Shown here: positions 7,469 to 15,815 of the stretch, one piece after another | Layout of the letters: each line of letters opens with the position of its first letter | Numbering within the stretch: the first letter of the stretch is position 1 | Source: Lentzea aerocolonigenes | GTDB lineage: Bacteria > Actinomycetota > Actinomycetes > Mycobacteriales > Pseudonocardiaceae | NCBI RefSeq assembly: GCF_000974445.1 | Contig: NZ_BBOJ01000005.1 | Location: 1-64,000, forward strand | Direction: 5' to 3' | DNA: 64,000 bases | Translations under genes and position numbers: made by a program | The notes under the pieces: model-generated | What the model was told of the DNA's origin: nothing | The model's database searches: none | Seen by the model: the letters and a program-made list of their open reading frames with translations, nothing else

Positions 7469-9296
7469 GCAGCCACGGCAACCGCGTGTCGCAACTGCCG
7501 GTGCGGGCGGTGTGGATCAGGTACCAGCCCAGCAGCAGGTGGATGACGTTCTGCAGCGGATCAACCGGTAGCAGCACCAGCACCCCGTCGCCGAGGAACC
7601 CGCTCACCACGAACCCGAGCACGCCCAGCGTCCCGAACGCCACACCCGCGCCCGTGGCGAGCCTCGTCCGGTGCGACTCGTGCGCGAGCTTCGAAGACCT
7701 GATCAGGCGCCGCTCGAACCGGTGGAACAGCAGGATCAGCGGGATCAGGCCCAGCACGAGCCAGATCGGCGCCTGCGTGAGCCCGAGCAACCCGATCAGC
7801 GCGCCCACCCCGGCCAGGTACGCCAGGTACACCGTCATCGGGGCCCGGCGGGCGAAGTTCACGACGTGCCACCACCGGCCGCCCAGCCACGAGGTGACCC
7901 GGTCGCGCGCCAGCAGCGCCAGGCACACCTGCGCGACCCCCAGCACCATCATCGAGCGGGGGTACTCGCTGAAGAACACCAGCGCGGGCAACGTGACCGC
8001 GCCCAGCGCCGCCAGCACCCGGCGCGGCACCGCGGTCAGCGTGCCGTCGGCGTAGAAGAACCCGAGCTGCTGCATCAGCAACGCGCCGACGATCAGGTTC
8101 GCGTACCCGCCGGTCCTCCAGTCCGTGGACGTGCGCGCGACCTCGACCGCGAGCGTCACCAGCATCAGCACGAACGGCGTGGTGCGGCGGAAGTGCTCGT
8201 GCAGCCACGCGGCGGCCGGGGTCGCCGCGACCGCGAGCAGGTACACCCCGAGGAACCACAACGGATGCGTGATCAACCGGCTGTACGCGTCGACCTTGAC
8301 GTCGAGCAGGTTCAACGCCGCGAACAGCACCACCCAGAGCAGCACGAACGCGAGCACCGGCCGCAGCAGCCACGACGTGCGGCTGGACACCCAGCAGCCG
8401 AAGCCGCCCTGGTGCGCCTGCCAGCTGCGCAGGTTCGCGTGCCCGCCCGCGAAGAAGAACAACGGCACCGCCTGCAACGCCCACAGCCACGACGTGCCGA
8501 AGCCGCGCAGGTGCGCCAGCGTCGCCACGGTCTCGCCGAGGACCAGCAGCGCCAGGCTGAAGAGCCGCAGGAAGGTCGCGTACCGGTCCTGCTCGGCGTG
8601 CTCCAGCACCAGGGGAAGCGAGTTCGCGGTGTCCGAGTGCTCGTCGCGGCGCCGCCCGTGCAGGCGCGCCAGCAGGAGGAACACGACGACCGCGCTGCCG
8701 AACGCCCACGCCACCACCGGCTCGTGGCCCGGCGGCCCCCACCGCTGCCGCCACGAGTTGAACTTCAGCCCGAGCGCGTAGGTCTCCGCGACCGCGTGAC
8801 AGGTCTGCTCGGCGCCGCGCGGGTTCAGCCGGCACTGCGTGTGCAGATCTTCGGCGAGCCGGTCGTCGAGCGCCCTGCGCGCGTCCATGCCGAGCGGGTG
8901 GCCCTTGGCCTCGGCGTAGCGCAGCAGGTCGTAGCCCAGGTCGTGCGCGCGGCACCCGGTGCTGAAGTCCCACTCGGTGTCCCCGGCGGGCCCCGAGCAG
9001 CCACCGGAGGCGTCGACGAGCCGCAGCGTGCCGTCCGGGGCCGTGACGGTCTTCGGGTCGCGGCCCATCTCCTGCGCGAAGTCCGACGGCAGGCTGAGCC
9101 TCGGGTCGTGGGTCGCCGACGGCGCCACGAACGCGTTCACGGCGTTGGCGGCGGCGACCACGTCACCGCTCGGTGGCACCCCGCTGTCGCCGTTCGCGGG
9201 GCGGGAAGCGATCACCCCGCACACGAACACCGCGAGCGTGATCACCGTGAACCGGAACCAGGCCGGGAGCCGGAGGAGGAGTTTGCGCGCGCCCAT
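7260..9296 (-). CDS. Phospholipase A2 domain fused to a membrane acyltransferase and a DUF4383-like tail
   Basis: A 678-residue fusion. Residues about 12-30 form a signal anchor. Residues about 95-170 match prokaryotic phospholipase A2: the catalytic segment CRAHDLGY (C115, H118, D119) and further cysteines (C100, C155, C166) for disulfides. From about residue 185 there are ten or more transmembrane segments resembling acyltransferase-3 proteins (PLFFFAGGHANLRSW, THPLWFLGVYLLA). The C-terminal part includes DPLQNVIHLLLGWYLI, like DUF4383. An extracellular PLA2 plus a membrane acyl-transfer machine suggests deacylation and reacylation of a lipid (inference). The last 209 bp overlap the convergent acyltransferase gene. 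Confidence 0.8.
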   Translation of the reverse strand: MGARKLLLRLPAWFRFTVITLAVFVCGVIASRPANGDSGVPPSGDVVAAANAVNAFVAPSATHDPRLSLPSDFAQEMGRDPKTVTAPDGTLRLVDASGGCSGPAGDTEWDFSTGCRAHDLGYDLLRYAEAKGHPLGMDARRALDDRLAEDLHTQCRLNPRGAEQTCHAVAETYALGLKFNSWRQRWGPPGHEPVVAWAFGSAVVVFLLLARLHGRRRDEHSDTANSLPLVLEHAEQDRYATFLRLFSLALLVLGETVATLAHLRGFGTSWLWALQAVPLFFFAGGHANLRSWQAHQGGFGCWVSSRTSWLLRPVLAFVLLWVVLFAALNLLDVKVDAYSRLITHPLWFLGVYLLAVAATPAAAWLHEHFRRTTPFVLMLVTLAVEVARTSTDWRTGGYANLIVGALLMQQLGFFYADGTLTAVPRRVLAALGAVTLPALVFFSEYPRSMMVLGVAQVCLALLARDRVTSWLGGRWWHVVNFARRAPMTVYLAYLAGVGALIGLLGLTQAPIWLVLGLIPLILLFHRFERRLIRSSKLAHESHRTRLATGAGVAFGTLGVLGFVVSGFLGDGVLVLLPVDPLQNVIHLLLGWYLIHTARTGSCDTRLPWLLTALACVPPMLALQPPPSVVVLHAVAIGLAVLAAIPRSRPRTPAATALVATPSPDDLVAAGAPAAAPTR

Positions 9297-9337
9297 CGTC
9301 GCGTCAGGTTACGGAAGGGTCTCGGCTGATCGCCAGT

Positions 9338-9910
9338 TCAGGAGGTCACGACCGCCGGAGTGAGCGAAGCGAGCGCCATCCTCGCCAGCAGAGAGGCCAT
9401 CTGGTCGCGGTCGAGATGCGCGCTGTGCGGGGTGGAGTTGATCAACCCGAACACCGCGTGCGCCGCCGCCCGCGCGGTCGGCTCGTCGAAGTCCGGCACG
9501 GTCCGCCGGATCGTCTCGACCCACACCTCGACGTAGCGGCGTTGTAACGCGCGCACCCGCCGGCGGTCCGGGTCGGTGAGGTTGGCGAGGTTGCGCATCT
9601 GCACGGTGATCAGCGCCGGGTCGTCCAGCGCGAAGTCCACGTGCCAGCCGATCAGGGCCTGCAACGCCTCGTCGGCGTTCGACGCCGCGTCCACCCGCGC
9701 CTGGCCGCCGTCCAGCAGCCGCTCGGAGATCGACGTCAGCATCTCGCCGAGCATCGCGTCCTTGCTGCGGAAGTGCCGGTAGAGGGCGGGACCGGAGATG
9801 CCGACGGCCGCACCGATGTCGTCGATGCCCACGCCGTGGAAGCCGTGCCGGGCGAAGAGCTCGGCCGCGGCGTTGAGGATCTGGTCCCGACGTGAGGGTT
9901 TCTCGGCCAC
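9338..9910 (-). CDS. TetR-family repressor of the acyl-CoA carboxylase operon
   Basis: The 190-residue protein has a TetR HTH at the N-terminus (AAAELFARHGFHGVGIDDIG ... GPALYRHFRSKDAM) and a helical ligand domain. GTG 9910 has TAACCT (9917-9922) 6 nt upstream, and that hexamer lies inside an imperfect palindrome (9919-9934). The palindrome matches, at 12 of 16 positions, two perfect-to-near-perfect palindromes before the carboxylase operon. It therefore probably represses itself and that operon. Position and pathway resemble mycobacterial Rv2506, the TetR regulator next to accD1-accA1-fadE19; the ligand would then be a branched-chain acyl-CoA intermediate. Confidence 0.88.
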   Translation of the reverse strand: MAEKPSRRDQILNAAAELFARHGFHGVGIDDIGAAVGISGPALYRHFRSKDAMLGEMLTSISERLLDGGQARVDAASNADEALQALIGWHVDFALDDPALITVQMRNLANLTDPDRRRVRALQRRYVEVWVETIRRTVPDFDEPTARAAAHAVFGLINSTPHSAHLDRDQMASLLARMALASLTPAVVTS

Positions 9911-9916
9911 GGGAGG

Positions 9917-9934
9917 AGGTTAGCAGCCGTTTAC
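9917..9934. promoter_or_regulatory. TetR autoregulatory site overlapping its -10 element
   Basis: GTTAGCAGCCGTTTAC at 9919-9934 matches the carboxylase-operon operators (GTTAGCGGGCGCTAAC) at 12 of 16 positions. The minus-strand -10 candidate TAACCT (9917-9922) overlaps it, so a bound repressor would block RNA polymerase. Confidence 0.6.
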
Positions 9935-9973
9935 CTACCGCCCGCCCGACCAATTCCCCCGCCTCGCCGGACC

Positions 9974-10024
9974 GCACGCGGGGCCCTTTCGTGCGCTCAG
10001 GGTGAACGAAAGCTCCCCGCGTGC
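9974..10024. repeat. 51-bp dispersed inverted repeat, copy 1
   Basis: Arms 9974-9992 and 10006-10024 pair at 17 of 19 positions around a 13-nt loop. The same element recurs at 53309-53359. This copy lies in a divergent promoter gap between the TetR and SGNH genes, so it is not simply a terminator. Confidence 0.8.
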
Positions 10025-10180
10025 ACCTGACAACAGGGTGGTCCGGTCGTCCGATGGGTGGAATCTGCGCAGGTACAAGCCCCAAATGTTGACTATTGAC
10101 CAATACTTCACACAGGTCTTACTCGTGAGTAACCATTGGCGTGCAATGCATCACCCCTGCGGCCCCTTCGGGAGTCTTCG

Positions 10181-10966
10181 ATGCGTCCTGCTCACTTCAT
10201 CGCCTCAGTGGTCACCGCCGCTGCGGCCGTCATCGCGCTTGCCAATCCCGCCAGCGCGGCCCCTGTCAACTACGTCGCGCTCGGCGACTCGTACTCGTCC
10301 GGCCTGGGTACCGGCACGTACGACGGGACGAGCGGCAGCTGCAAGCGCGGCCCGTACGCCTACCCGGCCCTGTGGGCGGCGGCGACAGCGCCCGCGAGCT
10401 TCAAGTCGGTGGCCTGTTCCGGCGCGCGGACCGGTGACGTGATCAACCAGGCGGCAGCGGTCACGACCAGCACGAACCTCGTCACGGTGCAGGTCGGCGG
10501 CAACGACGCCGGCTTCACCGACGTGATCACCACCTGCACCTTCGGGTCGGACCAGGACTGCGTCAACCGGGTGAACCAGTCGAAGACCTACATCGCCAAC
10601 ACGCTGCCCGGCCTGCTCACCAACGTCTACGGCACCATCAGGTCCAAGTCCCCGTCGGCGCGCGTCGTCGTGCTCGGCTACCCGCGCCTGTACAAGGTGC
10701 CGGGCTCGTGCAACGTCGGGCTGAGCGACACCAAGCGGGCCGCGATCAACTCCGGGTCCGACGCGCTGCACAACACCATCAGCGCGCGGGCAGGGGCGGC
10801 CGGGTTCACCTACGTCGACGTGCGCGGGGCGTTCACCGGGCACGAGATCTGCTCGTCGAGCTGGTGGCTGAACAGCCTGAGCTGGCCCGTCGAGGAGTCG
10901 TACCACCCGAACCGGGCCGGTCAGGCGAACGGCTACCTGCCCGCATTGCGGGCGGTCATCGGCTAG
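10181..10966 (+). CDS. Secreted SGNH/GDSL-family esterase or lipase
   Basis: The 261-residue preprotein has a signal peptide (MRPAHFIASVVTAAAAVIA ... ASA) and the SGNH blocks: GDSYSSG (nucleophile Ser), a conserved glycine block, GGNDAG, and a terminal SYHPN carrying the catalytic His. Six cysteines suggest disulfides, as in the Streptomyces SGNH esterase/phospholipase group. ATG 10181 has GGGAG 6 nt upstream (10170-10174). The protein acts outside the cell on lipid or acyl esters; the natural substrate is unknown. Confidence 0.9.
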   Translation: MRPAHFIASVVTAAAAVIALANPASAAPVNYVALGDSYSSGLGTGTYDGTSGSCKRGPYAYPALWAAATAPASFKSVACSGARTGDVINQAAAVTTSTNLVTVQVGGNDAGFTDVITTCTFGSDQDCVNRVNQSKTYIANTLPGLLTNVYGTIRSKSPSARVVVLGYPRLYKVPGSCNVGLSDTKRAAINSGSDALHNTISARAGAAGFTYVDVRGAFTGHEICSSSWWLNSLSWPVEESYHPNRAGQANGYLPALRAVIG

Positions 10967-11045
10967 ATTCCGGAACGTGAGAGTGCCTGAACACGGCCGT
11001 GACCTGCGTTCCGGTGACTCTCGAGCCGTTCCTGTGGACCGGTAG

Positions 11046-11085
11046 GTTAGCGGGCGCTAACATGAGGAAGTTAACGCCCGCTAAC
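11046..11085. promoter_or_regulatory. Twin operator palindromes before the carboxylase operon
   Basis: GTTAGCGGGCGCTAAC (11046-11061) and GTTAACGCCCGCTAAC (11070-11085) lie 24 bp apart centre to centre. The second overlaps a TAACCT hexamer (11082-11087), a plausible -10 for the operon starting at 11102. A related site sits before the TetR gene, the likely binder. Confidence 0.75.
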
Positions 11086-11101
11086 CTGAGGTCTGGGGAG
11101 C

Positions 11102-12691
11102 ATGGACGCACCTGTCCTGCGCAGCGCCGCCGAGCCGTCGGACCGCTACGCCAAGGAGCACACCGCGCTCGTCGACGAGCTGCGCGGCAAGCTCGCCACC
11201 GCCGCACTCGGTGGCCCGGAGAAGGCACGTCAGCGTCACGTCGACCGCGGCAAGCTGCTGCCGCGCGAGCGCGTGGACACGCTGGTCGACCCCGGCTCGC
11301 CGTTCCTGGAGCTGTCTCCGCTCGCCGCGAACGGCATGTACGGCGACGAGGCACCGGCCGCGGGCATCATCACCGGCGTCGGGCGGGTCTCCGGCCGTGA
11401 GTGCGTGATCGTCGCGAACGACGCCACGGTCAAGGGCGGCACCTACTACCCGATCACGGTCAAGAAGCACCTGCGCGCGCAAGAAGTCGCGTTGCAGAAC
11501 AACCTGCCGTGCATCTACCTGGTCGACTCCGGCGGCGCGTTCCTGCCCAAGCAGGACGACGTGTTCCCCGACCGCGAGCACTTCGGCCGGATCTTCTACA
11601 ACCAGGCCACGATGTCGGCGCGCGGGATCCCGCAGATCGCCGCGGTGCTCGGTTCCTGCACCGCCGGTGGCGCGTACGTGCCGGCGATGAGCGACGAGGC
11701 GATCATCGTCCGGAACCAGGGCACGATCTTCCTCGGTGGTCCGCCGCTGGTGAAGGCCGCGACCGGTGAAGTGGTCAGTGCCGAGGACCTCGGTGGCGGC
11801 GACCTGCACTCGCGGACGTCCGGCGTCACCGACCACCTGGCGGAGAACGACGCGCACGCACTCAGGATGGTCCGGTCGATCATCTCCACGCTCGGGCCGC
11901 GCGTGCAGCGCCCGTGGGACGTCGCCCCGGTCGAGGCACCCGCGGTCACGGACGATCTTTTCGGCGTGGTGCCAACGGATTCCCGGACGCCCTACGACGT
12001 GCGCGAGGTCATCGCACGGATCGTCGACGGCTCGAAGTTCCAGGAGTTCAAGAAGGAGTACGGCGCGACCCTCGTGACGGGCTTTGCGCGCATTCACGGC
12101 CACCCGGTCGGGATCGTCGCCAACAACGGCATCCTGTTCGGCGAGTCGGCGGTGAAGGGCGCGCACTTCATCCAGTTGTGCGACAAGCGGTCCATCCCGC
12201 TGGTGTTCCTGCAGAACATCACCGGGTTCATGGTCGGCCGCGAGTACGAGGCGGGCGGCATCGCCAAGCACGGCGCCAAGATGGTGACCGCGGTGGCCTG
12301 CGCGCGAGTCCCGAAGTTCACCGTGATCATCGGTGGCTCGTTCGGCGCCGGCAACTACTCGATGTGCGGCCGGGCGTACTCGCCGCGGTTCCTGTGGATG
12401 TGGCCGAACGCGCGCATCTCCGTGATGGGCGGCGAGCAGGCGGCATCGGTGCTCGCCACGGTCCGCCGCGACCAGCTCGGTGACGAGTGGTCAGCGGAGG
12501 ACGAGGAGGCGTTCAAGGCGCCGATCCGCCAGCAGTACGAGGACCAGGGCAACCCGTACTACTCGACCGCGCGGCTGTGGGACGACGGCGTGATCGACCC
12601 GCGCGACACCCGCATGGTGCTCGGGCTGGCGTTGTCCTCCGCGGCGAACGCCCCCATCGACGATGTTTCCTACGGCGTCTTCCGGATGTGA
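11102..12691 (+). CDS. Acyl-CoA carboxylase carboxyltransferase subunit, methylcrotonyl-CoA type
   Basis: The 529-residue beta subunit transfers carboxyl groups from carboxybiotin to an acyl-CoA. It carries the [16 protein letters not shown] region and the two oxyanion segments ([15 protein letters not shown] and [20 protein letters not shown]) characteristic of the MccB/AccD1 branch. [20 protein letters not shown] is typical of the 3-methylcrotonyl-CoA enzymes of leucine breakdown. It begins 16 bp after an operator palindrome and is followed within a few bases by the biotin-carrying subunit. Lack of the full accD1-scoAB-fadD set seen in mycobacteria leaves substrate breadth open. Confidence 0.9.
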   Translation: MDAPVLRSAAEPSDRYAKEHTALVDELRGKLATAALGGPEKARQRHVDRGKLLPRERVDTLVDPGSPFLELSPLAANGMYGDEAPAAGIITGVGRVSGRECVIVANDATVKGGTYYPITVKKHLRAQEVALQNNLPCIYLVDSGGAFLPKQDDVFPDREHFGRIFYNQATMSARGIPQIAAVLGSCTAGGAYVPAMSDEAIIVRNQGTIFLGGPPLVKAATGEVVSAEDLGGGDLHSRTSGVTDHLAENDAHALRMVRSIISTLGPRVQRPWDVAPVEAPAVTDDLFGVVPTDSRTPYDVREVIARIVDGSKFQEFKKEYGATLVTGFARIHGHPVGIVANNGILFGESAVKGAHFIQLCDKRSIPLVFLQNITGFMVGREYEAGGIAKHGAKMVTAVACARVPKFTVIIGGSFGAGNYSMCGRAYSPRFLWMWPNARISVMGGEQAASVLATVRRDQLGDEWSAEDEEAFKAPIRQQYEDQGNPYYSTARLWDDGVIDPRDTRMVLGLALSSAANAPIDDVSYGVFRM

Positions 12692-12693
12692 TC

Positions 12694-14610
12694 ATGTTCG
12701 ACAGCGTTCTGGTGGCGAACCGCGGGGAGATCGCGGTCAGGGTGATCCGCGCGTTGCGGTCGCTCGGGATCCGTTCCGTCGCCGTGTACTCCGACGCGGA
12801 CGCCGATGCGTTGCACGTCCGGCTGGCCGACGAGGCCGTGCGGATCGGGCCCGCGGCGGCCCGCGAGTCCTACCTCTCGATCGAGAAGATCGTCCAGGCC
12901 GCCCTTTCCACTGGCGCGCAGGCGATCCACCCCGGCTACGGTTTCCTCGCCGAGAACACGGCGTTCGCGGCCGCTTGTGCGGACGCCGGCGTCGTCTTCG
13001 TGGGACCGCCTGCGTCGGCGATCGACGCGATGGGCGACAAGATCCGCGCGAAGCTGACCGTGTCGGCCGCGGGTGTTCCCGTGGTGCCGGGCCGTACTCG
13101 CGAGGGCATGTCCGACGACGAGATCGTCGACGCCGCCCTGGAGATCGGTTTTCCGGTGCTGCTCAAGCCTTCCGCGGGCGGCGGCGGCAAGGGCATGCGG
13201 CTCGTGCACGAGGAGTCGGCGCTGCGCGAGGCGATCGAGTCGGCACGGCGGGAGGCGCGCGGGTCGTTCGGTGACGACACGCTGCTGATCGAGCGGTTCA
13301 TCACGAACCCGCGGCACATCGAGATCCAGGTGCTCGCGGACTCGCACGGCAACGTGATCCACCTCGGTGAGCGCGAGTGCAGCCTCCAGCGGCGGCACCA
13401 GAAGATCATCGAAGAGGCGCCGTCGCCGTTCCTCACGCCCGAGATGCGTGAAGCGATGGGTCCCGCCGCCGTCGACGCGGCCAAGTCCTGCGGCTACGTC
13501 GGCGCGGGCACGGTCGAGTTCATCGTGGACGGACGGACCGGCGACTACTTCTTCATGGAGATGAACACCCGGCTGCAGGTCGAGCACCCGGTGACCGAGG
13601 AGGTCACGGGCGTCGACCTGGTCGAGTGGCAGCTCCGCGTGGCGTCCGGCGAGGTGCTCGATCTCGAGGTTTCGCTGACCGGGCATTCGGTCGAGGCGCG
13701 GGTCTACGCGGAGGACCCGTCACGCGGCTTCCTGCCGACCGGTGGCCGGGTGCTGGCGCTCAGCGAGCCCACGTCGGTCCGCGTGGATTCCGGGCTGTAC
13801 GAGGGACTTGTCGTCGGCTCGGACTACGACCCGATGCTCGCCAAGGTGATCGCGCACGGCCGCACCCGCGAGGAGGCCTTGCGGCGCCTGGATCACGCAC
13901 TCGGTCAGATGGTGCTGCTCGGCGTCACGACGAACATCCCGTTCCTGCGGGCGTTGCTGCGCGATCCCGACGTCCGTTCCGGCGCGCTCGACACCGGTCT
14001 GGTGGAGCGGAAGCTGGACTCGTTGACGTCGGCGGAGATCCCGGACGACGTGTACGTCGCGGCCGGCCTGGAACGGTCTCTGGAACCTCGCGGCGACGAC
14101 CCGTGGGACCAGCTGTCCGGGTGGCGCGTCGGTGAGCACGCGTGGACGACCTGGCGGATCAACGACGTCGACGTGCGCGTGCGCGGCGATGAAGTCGCTG
14201 TGGGCGCTGGGGAACCGGTTCGCGCGCGGGCCCGCCGGGAAGGCTCGGACCTGCTCGTCGGCTCGCGCCGGTACTCGATCGCCCGTGACGGCGACGTGCT
14301 GTGGCTGGGCCACGACGGCGCCTCCTGGGCGTTGGTGGAGGCCGAGTTCCTGGTCGGCGCGTCCGGGTCCGGTGCGGCCGCGTCGGGCGGTCCGGTGAAG
14401 TCGCCGATGCCCGGAACCGTGCTGGTGGTGCGGGCTTCCGCCGGTGACGAGGTCACCGCGGGTCAAGCGTTGTTCGTGGTCGAGGCCATGAAGATGGAGC
14501 ACACCGTGACCGCACCGGTCGACGGCGTGCTCGCCGAAGTGAACGTGCAAGCAGGCCAGCAGGTCGCACTCGACCAGGTGCTGGCTCTCGTCGTCTCTCA
14601 CGAGGAGTGA
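12694..14610 (+). CDS. Acetyl/propionyl/methylcrotonyl-CoA carboxylase alpha subunit (biotin carboxylase + BCCP)
   Basis: The 638-residue protein has a biotin carboxylase N-terminal half ([17 protein letters not shown]-grasp loop SAGGGGKGM, and [18 protein letters not shown]) and a C-terminal biotinyl domain with the biotin-accepting lysine in EAMKMEH. It makes carboxybiotin for the beta subunit encoded just upstream. ATG 12694 is used; GTG 12688 would overlap the preceding stop by 4 bp and add two residues. The operon order beta-alpha-dehydrogenase matches accD1-accA1-fadE19 of Mycobacterium. Confidence 0.92.
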   Translation: MFDSVLVANRGEIAVRVIRALRSLGIRSVAVYSDADADALHVRLADEAVRIGPAAARESYLSIEKIVQAALSTGAQAIHPGYGFLAENTAFAAACADAGVVFVGPPASAIDAMGDKIRAKLTVSAAGVPVVPGRTREGMSDDEIVDAALEIGFPVLLKPSAGGGGKGMRLVHEESALREAIESARREARGSFGDDTLLIERFITNPRHIEIQVLADSHGNVIHLGERECSLQRRHQKIIEEAPSPFLTPEMREAMGPAAVDAAKSCGYVGAGTVEFIVDGRTGDYFFMEMNTRLQVEHPVTEEVTGVDLVEWQLRVASGEVLDLEVSLTGHSVEARVYAEDPSRGFLPTGGRVLALSEPTSVRVDSGLYEGLVVGSDYDPMLAKVIAHGRTREEALRRLDHALGQMVLLGVTTNIPFLRALLRDPDVRSGALDTGLVERKLDSLTSAEIPDDVYVAAGLERSLEPRGDDPWDQLSGWRVGEHAWTTWRINDVDVRVRGDEVAVGAGEPVRARARREGSDLLVGSRRYSIARDGDVLWLGHDGASWALVEAEFLVGASGSGAAASGGPVKSPMPGTVLVVRASAGDEVTAGQALFVVEAMKMEHTVTAPVDGVLAEVNVQAGQQVALDQVLALVVSHEE

Positions 14611-14615
14611 CACCG

Positions 14616-15767
14616 ATGTTGGACTTCAGACTCCCGAGCGAGTACGAGGACCTGCGCAAGACCGTCGAGGAGTTCGCTCGCGACGAGGTGGCCCCGGTCA
14701 TCGGCGACTACTACGAGCGCTGCGAGTTCCCGTACCCGATCGTGGCGAAGATGGGCGCGATGGGCCTGCTCGGCCTGCCGTTCCCCGAGGAGCACGGCGG
14801 CATGGGCGGCGACTACTTCGCGCTGTGCCTGACGCTGGAGGAGCTCGCGCGCGTCGACTCGTCGGTCGCGATCACGGTCGAGGCGGCCACCTCGCTGGGC
14901 GCCATGCCGATCTACCGCTTCGGCACCGACGAGCAGAAGGCCGAGTGGTTGCCGTCGCTCACGTCCGGCGAGAAGCTCGGCGCGTTCGGCCTGACCGAGC
15001 CGGGCAGCGGTTCGGACGCGGGTGCGCTTGCCACCACGGCCCGTCTCGAGGGCGACGAGTGGGTCATCAACGGCACCAAGGCGTTCATCACGAACTCCGG
15101 CACGGACATCACCGGCCTGGTGACCGTGGCCGCCGTGACGGGCACGCTGCCCGACGGCCGCAAGGAGATCTCGTCGATCATCGTCCCGTCCGGCACGCCG
15201 GGCTTCACGGTGTCGAAGAAGTACTCCAAGGTCGGCTGGTGCGCCTCGGACACGCGTGAACTGTCCTTCCAGGACTGCCGGGTGCCCGCCGCGAACCTGC
15301 TCGGAGAGCGCGGCCGCGGCTTCGCCCAGTTCCTGCGCACGCTGGACGAGGGCCGCGTCGCCATCGCGGCTCTCTCTGTCGGTCTCGCCCAGGGCTGCGT
15401 GGACGAGTCGGTGCGCTACGCCCACGAGCGCGAGACGTTCGGCGCGAAGATCGGGACGTACCAGGCGATCCAGTTCAAGATCGCCGAGATGGAAGCCCGC
15501 GTGCACACCGCGCGGCTGGCCTACTACGAGGCCGCGTCCCGGATGCTGCGCGGCGAGCCGTTCAAGAAGCAGGCGGCCATCGCGAAGCTCGTGTCGTCCG
15601 AGGCGGCGATGGACAACGCCCGTGACGCCACGCAGATCTTCGGCGGGTACGGCTTCATGAACGAGTACCCGGTCGGCCGGTTCTACCGGGACGCCAAGAT
15701 CCTGGAGATCGGCGAGGGCACCTCCGAGGTGCAGAAGATGCTGATCTCACGCGAACTCGGGCTGTAG
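14616..15767 (+). CDS. Acyl-CoA dehydrogenase (FadE19-like, short/branched-chain)
   Basis: The 383-residue flavoprotein carries AFGLTEPGSGSDAG, the FAD/substrate signature, and IGEGTSEVQKM near the C-terminus, where the glutamate of EGTSE is the catalytic base of MCAD/SCAD-type enzymes. Isovaleryl-CoA dehydrogenases usually have alanine or glycine at that place, so a 2-methyl-branched or short-chain substrate is as likely as isovaleryl-CoA. ATG 14616 is preferred for GAGGAG 8 nt upstream; GTG 14607 would overlap the alpha subunit by 4 bp. It supplies the unsaturated acyl-CoA that the carboxylase uses. Confidence 0.92.
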   Translation: MLDFRLPSEYEDLRKTVEEFARDEVAPVIGDYYERCEFPYPIVAKMGAMGLLGLPFPEEHGGMGGDYFALCLTLEELARVDSSVAITVEAATSLGAMPIYRFGTDEQKAEWLPSLTSGEKLGAFGLTEPGSGSDAGALATTARLEGDEWVINGTKAFITNSGTDITGLVTVAAVTGTLPDGRKEISSIIVPSGTPGFTVSKKYSKVGWCASDTRELSFQDCRVPAANLLGERGRGFAQFLRTLDEGRVAIAALSVGLAQGCVDESVRYAHERETFGAKIGTYQAIQFKIAEMEARVHTARLAYYEAASRMLRGEPFKKQAAIAKLVSSEAAMDNARDATQIFGGYGFMNEYPVGRFYRDAKILEIGEGTSEVQKMLISRELGL

Positions 15768-15775
15768 TGCTTCGG

Positions 15776-15803
15776 GCCGGCGCGATCGAGTGATCGCGCC
15801 GGC
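15776..15803. terminator. Bidirectional hairpin terminator
   Basis: A 12-bp perfect stem (15776-15787 with 15792-15803) and a 4-nt loop sit between convergent acyl-CoA dehydrogenase genes. Confidence 0.8.
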
Positions 15804-15815
15804 ACTCGTGGCCTC

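Noticed and set aside
9974-10024. Terminator of a neighbouring gene
   Set aside because: Both flanking genes point away from it, so there is no transcript for it to end.
14616-15767. Assignment as isovaleryl-CoA dehydrogenase
   Set aside because: The C-terminal motif is EGTSE, the catalytic Glu of SCAD/MCAD types, whereas isovaleryl-CoA dehydrogenases usually lack Glu there.
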